This document shows, in pieces, positions 34,523 through 43,993 of a stretch of 64,000 nucleotides of DNA (position 1 is its first letter; each line of letters starts with the position of its first letter). The stretch is from positions 5,208,001-5,272,000 of the forward strand of contig JAWPMV010000001.1 of NCBI GenBank assembly GCA_033391075.1. Direction: 5' to 3'. The notes under the pieces were generated by a model. That model was given only the letters and a program-made list of their open reading frames with translations. It searched no databases and was not told where the DNA came from. Origin of the DNA: Bacteroidia bacterium. Its GTDB lineage: Bacteria; Bacteroidota; Bacteroidia; J057. The translations under genes were made by a program, and so were the position numbers.

Positions 34523-34936
34523 TACCAATTCCGCACTTACACCTTTATTAGTGTATATCCTGAAGCTATACAGGCCTGCATCAAGTTGAGGAATGAAAAG
34601 AAAACTTCCGTTAAAATTCCCGCTGAAATGTATAGTGCCTTGCATATCTACAATATCTATTTTAATCAAATCAGTCCCTGCCTCCTTTTGAATCCTTGCA
34701 TAGTTCTGAACGGGATTAGGGCTAATAGAAATATTGGGTCCTTTATTTTGAGAAAGGAAAGAGTGAGTTGAATTTGTAGTTGAAGGGGCGAAATTGATGT
34801 CTTCCCATTCCAGGGTCATTTGTGCCGAAGCCTGACTTGCAGTAAAAGTTATCATTCCCAGGATTAAGCTCGCCAGGATCGTAAGTTTAAATATTGCTTT
34901 AGCTGCAGGGTTGAAAGTATTAGTTCTTGATTGCAT
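34511..34936 (-). CDS. Tiny secreted protein with T9SS type A sorting domain
   Basis: The 141-residue protein has a long signal peptide (cut near S-A-Q, residue 39), only about 30 residues of its own, and then the C-terminal sorting domain (about 68-141) with I-S-I-S-P-N-P-V-Q-N-Y and D-A-G-L-Y-S-F-R-I-Y. Such domains send cargo through the type IX secretion system to the cell surface, where they are normally cut off. Here there is almost no cargo, so the secreted product would be a peptide or the domain itself. It may be the remnant of a larger gene, but no frame upstream shows this. Confidence 0.8.
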   Translation of the reverse strand: MQSRTNTFNPAAKAIFKLTILASLILGMITFTASQASAQMTLEWEDINFAPSTTNSTHSFLSQNKGPNISISPNPVQNYARIQKEAGTDLIKIDIVDMQGTIHFSGNFNGSFLFIPQLDAGLYSFRIYTNKGVSAELVSVS

Positions 34937-35110
34937 GAGATATATTATTTTGTTGTCGATCTATTGTTTTGATGTCGTATGCAAGCTATTTCCGTATCCT
35001 CTTACATCAAGTCCGAATAATCGTAATTGTTGACAAATCCAATCGAAAATCGACTTGACAAGAATAATTGACAAATACGAAACAACACAAAAATGTCACA
35101 ACAAAATAAA

Positions 35111-35135
35111 CCCGTGAGAGAAATACTCCCACGGG
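35111..35135 (-). terminator. Terminator of the DUF5723-type gene
   Basis: A 10-base stem with one mismatch (CCCGTGAGAG/CTCCCACGGG) and a 5-base loop is followed on the minus strand by TTTATTTTG. It lies 24 bases after the stop of the DUF5723-type gene. Confidence 0.75.
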
Positions 35136-35159
35136 CAATCATCATCAGCTTTGTCTCAA

Positions 35160-36485
35160 TTAGAAAGCGACATTCATCCCCATTCGGAAATTGATAAACT
35201 TACTTTCCTCAGGTTTGATAAATGTCAGGATATTATCAGAGAGCATGTACAAATGGACAGGGCCCATTTTCAATAAAAGGTTTGCTCCCACATTTTGATA
35301 GCTTTTATTTATGGTGAAATAATTTACCCCCAGGCTCAGGATTTTACCCAAATCTTTGCTGGCACTCAGACCTACCGCTGTAGTGCTTCTTCCTCTATAC
35401 CTTGTGCTATGTACCAAGGCTCCCAGACGCAATGAATTCAGGGGACTAAAGGTTCCACTCAAATAGTATTCGGTCGGTAGCTGCGTACGATAGCTCTCGT
35501 TAGAAGTCTGAACCATCAGGCCGGACACAAGAGAATCTACAAATTCCTCCATGGCTTCTTCATTTCCTTCACTGATCTCCATAGCATCTATCCCCTCAAA
35601 ATTAATCTCTCCGGAAACTGCATAATTACTGACCTGATCTGTCCAATTGATAAACCCCAGATCCCTCACACTGGCAGAAAAGCTCAACTTATCATTGAGG
35701 TTGAATACAACTCCCAGATCTGCAGCAAATCCCTTATTGCCTGTCGTAGCATTGAGGGTAAATTCCGGCTGTAATTGATCCAGATCATCCAGGGAATTGA
35801 TGCTTCCCATATTGAAGGTACTGGTATTGAATTGGACATCTGTGAGCAAACTCAGCTGATAGTATTCGGTGCCCGTTTGAAATTGAGCATTATTTCTGGA
35901 TAAGGAAAAATCAGCTAGTCCAATCAGGTATTTCACTCTGGCACCAAACTGCAATTTCTTTTTGATGCGGATCGCACCGCTTATTCCAATTTCATGATAG
36001 GCAAATGCCTGAAAGTCGGGTCCAACCGATAAAGTTTGACCGATATAATCCCCATTTCCCTGCCAGGCCAGGCGAACTAGGTCCTTGGGGTAAGCAGCAA
36101 AGAAGCTCGCCCGCGTTCCTGTATTTACTCCCAATTGAAAGCCCCCTAAACGAAGTCCTACAGAAAGTATATCTGCATGCACTTTCCCTTTGAAGGTATT
36201 GTCCTCTCCTAATTGCGTCAGGACATTATCAATATCAACCCGGAATGAATCAGAACCATCTACAGGCTGAAGCAAATCACCAATCGTAAATCCGGAATGG
36301 GTAGCTCCCATACTTACTCCAGGCAAAGCGATGTTGATCTTCTTTTCGCTCATGAAAGCAGGATTGGTGTACTGGGATTGAATAGCCCCAGGCATAAAGT
36401 GTATGCCAAAATCCGTTTGAGCGAAAGTGAATACAGGTGCAAAAACCAGGAGTACAGCTAGAATATATAGAAATGCTTTACGCAT
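35160..36485 (-). CDS. DUF5723-type outer membrane beta-barrel protein
   Basis: The 441-residue protein has a signal peptide ending F-T-F-A-Q (about 23). The start of the mature part, F-M-P-G-A-I-Q-S-Q-Y-T-N-P-A-F, is the mark of DUF5723, a family of PorV/FadL-like barrels in this phylum. Many alternating strands follow, and the end is F-R-M-G-M-N-V-A-F. It is last in a set that begins with a TonB receptor; the lipoprotein gene is 42 bases upstream. Its role is not known; an outer-membrane partner for the upstream lipoprotein is plausible. Confidence 0.8.
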   Translation of the reverse strand: MRKAFLYILAVLLVFAPVFTFAQTDFGIHFMPGAIQSQYTNPAFMSEKKINIALPGVSMGATHSGFTIGDLLQPVDGSDSFRVDIDNVLTQLGEDNTFKGKVHADILSVGLRLGGFQLGVNTGTRASFFAAYPKDLVRLAWQGNGDYIGQTLSVGPDFQAFAYHEIGISGAIRIKKKLQFGARVKYLIGLADFSLSRNNAQFQTGTEYYQLSLLTDVQFNTSTFNMGSINSLDDLDQLQPEFTLNATTGNKGFAADLGVVFNLNDKLSFSASVRDLGFINWTDQVSNYAVSGEINFEGIDAMEISEGNEEAMEEFVDSLVSGLMVQTSNESYRTQLPTEYYLSGTFSPLNSLRLGALVHSTRYRGRSTTAVGLSASKDLGKILSLGVNYFTINKSYQNVGANLLLKMGPVHLYMLSDNILTFIKPEESKFINFRMGMNVAF

Positions 36486-36527
36486 GTATCTTTTGATTGA
36501 GTATAGCGTGAAAAGAATGAGTAAGAA

Positions 36528-38030
36528 TTAGGGATTCAATTCTGCAAGTGCACCTAATTTGACCTTGAGATTGTAATCGTCGTAAAATTTTACTGGTACG
36601 CTGCCGGAATTGGTAGTTGCGATCTGGGCTTTTATTCGAATCTCTGCACTGTTTTGTAAACGATACCAACGCTCTGCAGTCAAAGCGATATCCAGCGTAG
36701 AACTGCTACTCTCGACAACCCGTCCAGTTTGATCCACAGAAGCTGCAGATAACAATTGGGCCGGACCATCAAAAAGAGAATCCTGAACAACTCCTTGCTC
36801 ATCAAGGAAATATGCTTGCAAGACCAAATCAAGGGGAAATCCATTTTCAGTGATCAAAATGAGTTCGGCAGATTCGACCTGATCCATACTCGTCAGTTCT
36901 AATCCCAAATCCTGCTCAAGTGCAATTTCGCTCAATTGAATATCCAGGGGCACCTCTACCCTTAATCCCAAATCAAAGCCGCTATTGTCGAGCACGAAAC
37001 CTATTTCCGAGCTATCTCCTTCCGGATGCAAAGTGGCAGAAAGATCATAAGATATCCCGCTGGGTTTGGAAGAAAGCAGATCTGCAATATTGGAGTTTTC
37101 ATTATTGATCTCAATGATGGTTCGTGCGGAATTACCTATGGCTGCAAGATCAGGAAAGTTAATAGGCAAGCCATTTTCTAATCCAGTATGATCCAATGCA
37201 ATCCTCCCTTGCGAAGTCTGTACTTCAAAGGTATTGGCTTGTACCTCTATAGGAACCCCATAGGTATTGTCGAGGGTAATACTGATGCGAGGGTCGTTGA
37301 TCCTAAATTCCCCATCAATCAAATCCTCAAAAACATCCAATGAAATGGAATCTCCTCCGAGTTCTAAATCCTGAGTCCCGAGATAACCATTGATTTGATC
37401 ATAATCCAGATCTGTGATCTCAAAAAAGAAATTTACCAGAGACTTTCTTTCGGCAGAACCGGTTGGCCTTGCGAAATATTTGAAAGTCATTCGCTCTGAA
37501 CTCAAATCCAAATCATAGCCACTGAGATCCAGGGTACCGGCAAAGGTACCGGGCGCAGAAAAAGAAACGATCTGTTCGTAGGTTTGTCCATTTTGACTAG
37601 CCTCCGGGATTTGAACCACGAGTTCGTGATTTCCAATATCCACAGACTCGAAACTGTAATTGAGCAATCCTTGTTTGATCCCCAGAAGCTTGATTCCCTC
37701 TACAGGAAAGCCTATCTGTTGGGTAGTATCAAACATAGGAACCGGCAGATTGGGGAGAGAAAGCAAAGAGGTTCCACTTACACTTGCTAATTGATCTTCA
37801 TAGACGAGGGACAAGAGGCCATCACTTTGGGTTTGGATATAGCTGTTGCTATCCAGGCGAGACAAAAGGTCCGCCATGGAAAACTCTGTATTCAAGATAG
37901 GTACAGCAAATTCCGGCTCCCATTGTGGTCCAATGATTTTATCTGATTTCTCAATCAGACTACAGGAAGCAAATAAAGTACCCAGGAATATGATGGCAAG
38001 GAATCGAGCACGGGTAAAAAAGTACTTCAT
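36528..38030 (-). CDS. Large lipoprotein of unknown function, 500 residues
   Basis: A lipoprotein signal with C23 (L-F-A-S-C) starts the protein. The mature part begins with G-P-Q-W-E-P-E-F-A-V-P-I-L-N-T-E-F-S-M-A-D-L-L, a pattern I have seen at the start of unnamed lipoproteins of this phylum. The rest is acidic and strand-rich, with several D-L-x-L-x-V stretches, as in stacked immunoglobulin-like domains. Its position directly before the DUF5723-type gene suggests the two products act together at the outer membrane. No enzyme motif is visible. Confidence 0.72.
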   Translation of the reverse strand: MKYFFTRARFLAIIFLGTLFASCSLIEKSDKIIGPQWEPEFAVPILNTEFSMADLLSRLDSNSYIQTQSDGLLSLVYEDQLASVSGTSLLSLPNLPVPMFDTTQQIGFPVEGIKLLGIKQGLLNYSFESVDIGNHELVVQIPEASQNGQTYEQIVSFSAPGTFAGTLDLSGYDLDLSSERMTFKYFARPTGSAERKSLVNFFFEITDLDYDQINGYLGTQDLELGGDSISLDVFEDLIDGEFRINDPRISITLDNTYGVPIEVQANTFEVQTSQGRIALDHTGLENGLPINFPDLAAIGNSARTIIEINNENSNIADLLSSKPSGISYDLSATLHPEGDSSEIGFVLDNSGFDLGLRVEVPLDIQLSEIALEQDLGLELTSMDQVESAELILITENGFPLDLVLQAYFLDEQGVVQDSLFDGPAQLLSAASVDQTGRVVESSSSTLDIALTAERWYRLQNSAEIRIKAQIATTNSGSVPVKFYDDYNLKVKLGALAELNP

Positions 38031-38109
38031 GTACGGATAATTTTATTTTATCCAATACTACGTACTTTTTTTAATATGAAATAATCGATTTACCGAACAA
38101 TATTACGCC

Positions 38110-39030
38110 TTAGTCCCCAACCACCAGCACTTTAATCGCACGTGTAAGCCCCGCAAAGATGCCGGTACCTCCCTGGATATTTGATTCAACCAGGGTAGGC
38201 TGTCCGAAGGGGCTTAGATTGGCCACAAAGGCTGCATCCGTGGTTTCTATAAAGCGATAATATTCAGGGGTAATATGAATAGTTGTTGCCGTAACGGTAT
38301 CTCCTACTTCAAATTCAAAATCGGTTCCTACCGTAATCAATTGCCCATTTTCGATATCATCATCAATGATAAAGTCCTGGATTTCTTCCGTAGTCAGGGT
38401 AGAATCGATTACATTTCCATTTTCATCGAATTCCTTTTCGTATAGGGTTTTGTCTAACAAGCGTCGGTAAAAATTAACCTCATCAGCCGGATCGTCCCAT
38501 TTAGTCAATACAAAGGCCAGAGAGTCTTCCTCATCAAAGCGATATTCCATGGTATCTATAGGGATAGGTCTCGGAATAAAGCTGCTTGCATTCAATTCCT
38601 GCCCCTCCTGAGTCTTTATTTCCAGCTTGAACTCTGTATTGTATAATTCAGGTACCGTAAGAGGACTTGCATAAATAAAGAGGGAATCTCCAATAATGGG
38701 AGTCAGGATTCGCAAGAAACTGGTATCGATGATGTCATTATTGGGAAGGTTTATATCAACCGGCACAGCAAATGGAATTAATACTACTTCCTGATCATCA
38801 TATTTGATGGTCACTTCCGCATTTTTCACAAAGCGAATCTCACTACTACCGAGATAACTTACACTTTCCACCAGTATTGCGGAAAAAGGTAAACCAGGCT
38901 CCAGGTAGGATTCGACCACTACTCCCGGTTCAAATTCCGGAAGATTCAGGTCTACTTCCTGCTGGAGGCTACAAGCCATAAAGAGAAAGAGGGGGGAGAG
39001 GAATAACAATGATTTTATATATCTACTCAT
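38110..39030 (-). CDS. DUF4249-type lipoprotein
   Basis: The 306-residue protein has a lipobox F-M-A-C at 17-20 and then the DUF4249 start pattern V-D-L-N-L-P-E-F-E-P-G-V-V-V-E-S-Y-L-E-P-G-L with E-V-T-I-K further on. These lipoproteins are normally encoded next to a TonB-dependent receptor and are thought to cover it on the cell surface, like SusD does for SusC. Here the receptor gene is 30 bases upstream. The cargo is unknown; DUF4249 pairs have been linked to uptake other than glycans. Confidence 0.85.
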   Translation of the reverse strand: MSRYIKSLLFLSPLFLFMACSLQQEVDLNLPEFEPGVVVESYLEPGLPFSAILVESVSYLGSSEIRFVKNAEVTIKYDDQEVVLIPFAVPVDINLPNNDIIDTSFLRILTPIIGDSLFIYASPLTVPELYNTEFKLEIKTQEGQELNASSFIPRPIPIDTMEYRFDEEDSLAFVLTKWDDPADEVNFYRRLLDKTLYEKEFDENGNVIDSTLTTEEIQDFIIDDDIENGQLITVGTDFEFEVGDTVTATTIHITPEYYRFIETTDAAFVANLSPFGQPTLVESNIQGGTGIFAGLTRAIKVLVVGD

Positions 39031-39060
39031 GACGAGAATTCTATTTGAATATTGGGGAAA

Positions 39061-41391
39061 TTAGAATCTGAAATTATAGGTAATTGAGGGAATGACCGGA
39101 AAAAGAGCTACTTGTTTTGCGACTTGATCAATCGGAATGCCTGCCTCATTTTCCTGGGTTTCAAAAAACACGAAATAGGGATTCCTTCGATTGTAGGCAT
39201 TATACGCACTAATTGTCAGATCTGCTTCTCCCCATTTAGGAAAGAGTTTATAGATTACTCCAACATCCAATTTGTGATAAGCCGGTAAACGAAAGCTGTT
39301 TCTTTTCTGAAAGATCGGAGTGATCTGAGGGATTTCCAGATCCGGTCCAAAAAGCGGGAACCTTCCGATAGGTAAAGTGGTTGGGGTTCCGCTCCGATAC
39401 TCCCAGGAGGAACTAAAACTCCATCTTCTGCTAAGTTCGTAAATTCCTACGATGGAGATATCATGTCTTTTATCATTGACGGGATTGAAACGCTCTCCAT
39501 CATTGATGGCATTATCCGGAATAAACTCTCCATTTTCATTTACCCCATCAAACTCTCTCCAGGACCAGGAAATTGTATATCCGATCCAACCAGTCAGTCT
39601 GCCATTCTTTTTCTCCAGGTAAAACTCATTTCCATAAGCATATCCTTCGCCGAATACGAATTCTGTATCCAAATCATCATTGACAAAAAGATCCGCACCA
39701 TTTCGGAAGTCGATGGAATTACGTAACCATTTATAATAAACCTCATTGCTCAGGAGATAATCATCTCCTAAAGTCAGGGTAATTCCTACAGCTACCTGAT
39801 CAGAAAGTTGAGGTTTCACTCTTTCATTAGAAGGATACCAAACGTCTGTAGGAAGCGTAGCCCCACTATTGGCTACCAAATGCAGATACTGAGCCATACG
39901 AGCATAGCTGGCTTTTAGGGAAACATTCTTTCCCACAGTCCACCTTAATGCTGCCCGAGGTTCCGGATTTGCATAAGTAACTCCATCACTGTTAAATCCG
40001 GAAAGCCGAAGCCCTACATTCAATTTCAATTTATCATTGAACTCAATATCATCCGCGATATAAGCCCCAAATTCCGTTGCATAAAAAGTATTACCTGCCG
40101 TAAAGCTAAAGGTACTGTCCTCGGCTCCTGCATTCAGTCTACCAACTGTGAAAGTATGGTAAATAGCTTTTGCTCCAAACTTTACGGTATGTTTATTATC
40201 AGGAATCCAGGTAAAGTCAGTACTCACCGTCTGATCAGTGATATCCGATCCCAGCTCAAAAGCAAAGATGTCAAACTGATTGGTGATTTTATATCGATAA
40301 TCACTGGCTCCTACCGCAATATTCATGAAAAGGCGGGGAGAAAAGAGATGATTCCATCGAAGGGTAGCATTTGAATTCCCCCAGAAAAATTTGAAGTCAA
40401 AATTCCCATCATTAAAGGTAAACTGATCTCGGCCAAAGTATCCACTCAGGAAGAGTTGATTATTTTCATTGAGCTGGTAATTGGCTTTTGCATTGAGGTC
40501 ATAAAAGAAATAATCGGGAATAGGATTGAAGTCCGGCTCATCTTCCAGTGCTCGGTTTATCTGTCGGGTAATGAGGTCCACATAGGTTCTTCTGCCTGAG
40601 ACCATAAAGGAGCCTTTATCCTTGACAATCGGACCTTCCAGCGTAAGACGAGAGGCGATCAATCCCAAGCCTCCTGAACCGGAAAACTTCTTATTGTTCC
40701 CTTCATTCATCTTTACATCAATGACAGAGGAAAGTCTCCCTCCGTATTGGGCTGGGAAGCCTCCTTTGTAAAGCTTCACATCCTTTACCGCATCAGAATT
40801 AAAAGTACTGAAGAAACCAAAGAGGTGAGAAGGATTATATAAAACGGTATTGTCGAGCAAAACGAGGTTCTGATCGGGACCGCCTCCTCTTACAAATATA
40901 CCCGAACTACCTTCACTTCCCGAACTTACTCCGGGTTTTAGTTGCAGGGTTTTGATGATATCCACTTCCCCAAGGAAGGCTGGAATCTTTTTGGCGTCTC
41001 GCATACTGAGACGCTCAACACTCATTTGAGTAGAACTCAATTGTTCCTCAAATCCCTCGGCTTCAATGACTACCTCCTCCAGGACTTTGAAGTCCAGGTT
41101 TATATCTATGCTCAGATCTTTGTTGAGCAGAATAGAGCGTGTTTGTCGTTCGTAACCGGAAAAAGAAAATACAAGTTCCAGAGAATCTGAGTTTGCCGGA
41201 AGAGTGAGGGAATAAAAACCGTATTCGTTGCTGTATGTACCTTTTTTGAGGGAGGGGACTGCTATTGTCGCTCCAATCAAACTTTCACCTGAAGAGGCTT
41301 CATATATATACCCACTGATGGTAAATTTATCTTGCGCTAAAAGTGTAAATGGTAAACTTGCTACTAAAATTAAGACGAAGAAGTGCTTCAT
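39061..41391 (-). CDS. TonB-dependent outer membrane receptor
   Basis: The 776-residue protein has a signal peptide (1-19), a carboxypeptidase-regulatory-like beta domain at about 22-108, a plug domain at about 115-230 (G-I-F-V-R-G-G-G-P-D-Q-N-L-V-L-L-D and F-P-A-Q-Y-G-G-R-L) and a 22-strand barrel that ends with Y-N-F-R-F. It moves a ligand across the outer membrane using TonB/ExbBD energy, which this window also encodes. The barrel is shorter than in SusC. It starts the set receptor, DUF4249 lipoprotein, lipoprotein and DUF5723-type barrel. Confidence 0.92.
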   Translation of the reverse strand: MKHFFVLILVASLPFTLLAQDKFTISGYIYEASSGESLIGATIAVPSLKKGTYSNEYGFYSLTLPANSDSLELVFSFSGYERQTRSILLNKDLSIDINLDFKVLEEVVIEAEGFEEQLSSTQMSVERLSMRDAKKIPAFLGEVDIIKTLQLKPGVSSGSEGSSGIFVRGGGPDQNLVLLDNTVLYNPSHLFGFFSTFNSDAVKDVKLYKGGFPAQYGGRLSSVIDVKMNEGNNKKFSGSGGLGLIASRLTLEGPIVKDKGSFMVSGRRTYVDLITRQINRALEDEPDFNPIPDYFFYDLNAKANYQLNENNQLFLSGYFGRDQFTFNDGNFDFKFFWGNSNATLRWNHLFSPRLFMNIAVGASDYRYKITNQFDIFAFELGSDITDQTVSTDFTWIPDNKHTVKFGAKAIYHTFTVGRLNAGAEDSTFSFTAGNTFYATEFGAYIADDIEFNDKLKLNVGLRLSGFNSDGVTYANPEPRAALRWTVGKNVSLKASYARMAQYLHLVANSGATLPTDVWYPSNERVKPQLSDQVAVGITLTLGDDYLLSNEVYYKWLRNSIDFRNGADLFVNDDLDTEFVFGEGYAYGNEFYLEKKNGRLTGWIGYTISWSWREFDGVNENGEFIPDNAINDGERFNPVNDKRHDISIVGIYELSRRWSFSSSWEYRSGTPTTLPIGRFPLFGPDLEIPQITPIFQKRNSFRLPAYHKLDVGVIYKLFPKWGEADLTISAYNAYNRRNPYFVFFETQENEAGIPIDQVAKQVALFPVIPSITYNFRF

Positions 41392-41614
41392 AAGGAATAA
41401 ACAGGTTGATGTATTTTTGGGTTTACATTCTAATGAAACGACAATCTCAAGACAATGTTAGGGCAAAAAGAAGGGGATTCTGATTATCGTTCCCTTAAGA
41501 GGTCGTCTGAGTCTCCTACTTCTTACAAAAATATGTGTATATTTTGCGCTAAAGGTCTGAAAATCTTTGGGTTAGAGGTACAATATTTGCGCAAAAAAAG
41601 AAAATCCCTGTCTC

Positions 41615-42475
41615 ATGAAACTTTACAAATACCTGTTATTCATTCTCTTTACTTTTTTCTTGCTCGTATTTTTCCTCGAATTATCATCTTTTTCCGATGG
41701 CCCTCCTGCCAGTCGAACCGCTGCACCGGGCGAACTCAACTGTAGCAATGGCTATTGCCACAATAGTTTTTCTCTCAATTCAGGACCGGGAATGGCTTCT
41801 CTCAGTGGTGATATATTTGAAAATGGCTTCCGTGCGGGTCAAACTTATACCATTACTGCCAAAGTCAAACAAGATGGACAGCAAAGATTCGGCTTTATGG
41901 TTATGGCTTATGATTCTTTGGGACAAATTTCCGGAGGATCGGTAAGTTTGGCTGAACCGGATAGAACCCAACTCACAGAAAATCAGGCAGGGGACAGAAT
42001 CTATGTTTCTCATGATCCGGCTAATATCACCTCTGATTCCAGCGAGTGGACATTCAACTGGACAGCTCCCAATACAGAATCTACTCCTGAGGAGATCTCT
42101 TTTTATGCAGCTTTCGTAGCAGCTAACAACAACAACAACTCAGCCGGAGATTATGTCTATGCTATCAGGGCTGATGCTGGACTGGATAGTAGCTGGGCTA
42201 CGCCAATCGCACATGAACTCAGCAATCAGGACGTAAAAATCAGCTTTGATCATGTTTCTGGAAGAATTCAGGTCGAGAGTCAGCAAAGCTCCGGGAAAAT
42301 GACCCGAATAGAAGTTGTAAGTTTAAACGGTCAGCTTTCCTATAAGAATGAAGCTTATTTACTACCCTATATCCCGTATAACGTTCATACGAAAGCCTGG
42401 GCAGGTGGAATCTATATCCTCAAAATCCAGCAGGCTGATAAGTTTCGAGCAGAGAAATTCCGCCTAATTCGGTAA
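41615..42475 (+). CDS. Choice-of-anchor V domain secreted protein
   Basis: The 286-residue protein has an N-terminal membrane or signal segment (residues 3-22). The motif G-P-P-A-S-R-T-A-A-P-G-E then C43-x4-C48-H49 marks the choice-of-anchor V (Reeler-like) domain. The C-x4-C-H word resembles a heme-binding site but lacks the usual two-residue spacing. A beta domain follows to about 190. The last 80 residues (I-E-V-V-S-L-N-G-Q-L-S-Y; A-G-G-I-Y-I-L-K-I) look like a T9SS-type sorting domain, so it is probably exported by that system. Function unknown. Confidence 0.8.
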   Translation: MKLYKYLLFILFTFFLLVFFLELSSFSDGPPASRTAAPGELNCSNGYCHNSFSLNSGPGMASLSGDIFENGFRAGQTYTITAKVKQDGQQRFGFMVMAYDSLGQISGGSVSLAEPDRTQLTENQAGDRIYVSHDPANITSDSSEWTFNWTAPNTESTPEEISFYAAFVAANNNNNSAGDYVYAIRADAGLDSSWATPIAHELSNQDVKISFDHVSGRIQVESQQSSGKMTRIEVVSLNGQLSYKNEAYLLPYIPYNVHTKAWAGGIYILKIQQADKFRAEKFRLIR

Positions 42476-42537
42476 AAAATTTCGCATAGAGGAAAGAAGG
42501 TCCGGAAATTGACATTACAGACAAGTAAAATATTGTT

Positions 42538-42545
42538 TATCTTCG
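42538..42545 (+). promoter_or_regulatory. -7 box for the thioredoxin-fusion gene
   Basis: TATCTTCG lies 33 bases before the ATG at 42579; the same word precedes pdhB and lolD. Confidence 0.5.
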
Positions 42546-42578
42546 TAGTCTCGATAAAGAATCATCATTAAAATAAAT

Positions 42579-43310
42579 ATGAGAGTTTTCATTATAGTAG
42601 CTATTATCAGTCTGGCTTTGATGTCATGTGAATCTACCGGTGGCAGTAGTACAGAAATCAGTGACAAGACAGATAGTATCTCATATGCGCTTGGAAGAGA
42701 TATTGCCAATTCTTTCCAAAAGCAATCCGTGGCCTTATCTCCAGAAGCTTTTTATACAGGTCTGAAAGAATCCCTGCAAGAAAATAAAAGCTTGACAGAT
42801 GCAGATATTCAGCAACTTATTTTTGCTTTTCAAACTGAAATGCGAATGAAGCAAATGCAGCAGCAAGGCAGCAGAAAAATGGCTAATGTAAGCACAGGTC
42901 AATCTGCTCCTGAAATCAGCCTGGATACTCCTGATGGCGAGAAACTGAGTCTCAGTGACCTGAAAGGAAAGTATGTTCTGGTAGATTTTTGGGCTAGCTG
43001 GTGCAAGCCTTGTAGACTGGAGAATCCAAATGTGGTAAGAGCTTATAATAAATACAAAGACAAAGGCTTTGAGATTTTAGGCGTAAGCCTCGATCGCAAT
43101 AGAGATCGTTGGTTGCAAGCAATCGCAGCTGATGGACTTAGCTGGAAGCATGTAAGCGACCTCAAGTATTTCCAAAGCAAAGCAGCTGTTGATTATGGAG
43201 TGTCTGCGATTCCTTTCACTGTGCTGGTTGACAAGGATGGAAAGATCATTGCTCAAAACCTCAGAGGAGCTAGCCTGGAGAAAAAACTTGAAGAGCTTCT
43301 GGGAGCATAA
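42579..43310 (+). CDS. Lipoprotein fusion of FKBP_N domain and TlpA-like thioredoxin
   Basis: The 243-residue protein has a lipobox L-M-S-C (C17). Residues 28-92 (D-S-I-S-Y-A-L-G-R-D-I-A-N-S-F) match the N-terminal dimer domain of FKBP-type prolyl isomerases such as FkpA/Mip. Instead of the isomerase domain, a TlpA/AhpC-TSA-type thioredoxin follows (about 105-243) with active site W141-C-K-P-C145 and the cis-proline in A-I-P-F-T-V. It would be a dimeric, membrane-anchored periplasmic oxidoreductase. A bidirectional terminator separates it from the convergent CheY-like gene. Confidence 0.88.
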   Translation: MRVFIIVAIISLALMSCESTGGSSTEISDKTDSISYALGRDIANSFQKQSVALSPEAFYTGLKESLQENKSLTDADIQQLIFAFQTEMRMKQMQQQGSRKMANVSTGQSAPEISLDTPDGEKLSLSDLKGKYVLVDFWASWCKPCRLENPNVVRAYNKYKDKGFEILGVSLDRNRDRWLQAIAADGLSWKHVSDLKYFQSKAAVDYGVSAIPFTVLVDKDGKIIAQNLRGASLEKKLEELLGA

Positions 43311-43329
43311 ATAAAAAATAACATAAACG

Positions 43330-43360
43330 AAAAAAGCCGGCTGAATCAGCCGGCTTTTTT
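43330..43360. terminator. Bidirectional terminator
   Basis: The stem GCCGGCTG/CAGCCGGC (43336-43343 and 43347-43354) with loop AAT is flanked by six A on the left and six T on the right, so it works for the thioredoxin-fusion gene and the convergent response regulator gene. Confidence 0.92.
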
Positions 43361-43380
43361 CATATGAAATATTTCTATCC

Positions 43381-43779
43381 TTACGCAAAGTGTGTCTCAC
43401 GAACTTTATCCAGCGTAGCCTTATTCAAAGGCTTGATGATATAGTCCGTTACGTTTGCGTATTCGGAGGATTTCGCGATATCTCTCTTATATACAGAGGA
43501 CGAAAGGATAAACAGTTTTACTTCCTTATTGAAGCCTGAAGCAAGCTTGTTGTATTCTTCCAGAAATTCCCATGCATTCATGAGAGGCATATTGATATCC
43601 AGGAAAATTACATCGGGAATCTCTTCGGGACTGGCATTTTTCAATTCTTCCAAGCCATCTTTTCCTCTTAGACAGAAACTGGCCTCATCGGAAAATCCTG
43701 AATCCTTGAGGTTTTTGACGCAGATGAAGTTGTTTATTTCATCATCGTCTATAATCATTACACGATTTACAACTGACAT
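43381..43779 (-). CDS. Single-domain response regulator (CheY-like)
   Basis: The 132-residue protein is a lone receiver domain. The acidic triad starts D-D-D at 11-13, the phosphorylation site is D61 in F-L-D-I-N-M-P, the switch serine lies in L-S-S-S (92-95) and the lysine is K116 in I-I-K-P. No output domain is present, so it probably passes phosphate on or binds a target. The hybrid kinase 215 bases away is divergent; it may be a partner but this is only position. Confidence 0.92.
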   Translation of the reverse strand: MSVVNRVMIIDDDEINNFICVKNLKDSGFSDEASFCLRGKDGLEELKNASPEEIPDVIFLDINMPLMNAWEFLEEYNKLASGFNKEVKLFILSSSVYKRDIAKSSEYANVTDYIIKPLNKATLDKVRETHFA

Positions 43780-43993
43780 ATTGGGTTAATATCTTCATTT
43801 AGAATTTAAAAGTACAACAGCTTGACTCACAAGACAATAACTTTCCACTTAAATTCTATCATGGACTTTTTGAGGTAAGAAATATACATGATTAATTCAA
43901 ATTAACAAGCTTTCAGGCACTAATTTGCTTTAGAAACCTAAGTACCAAAACAAAAGGAATTAACAGAAGCGCATTAACCTGCAACCTTGTCTC

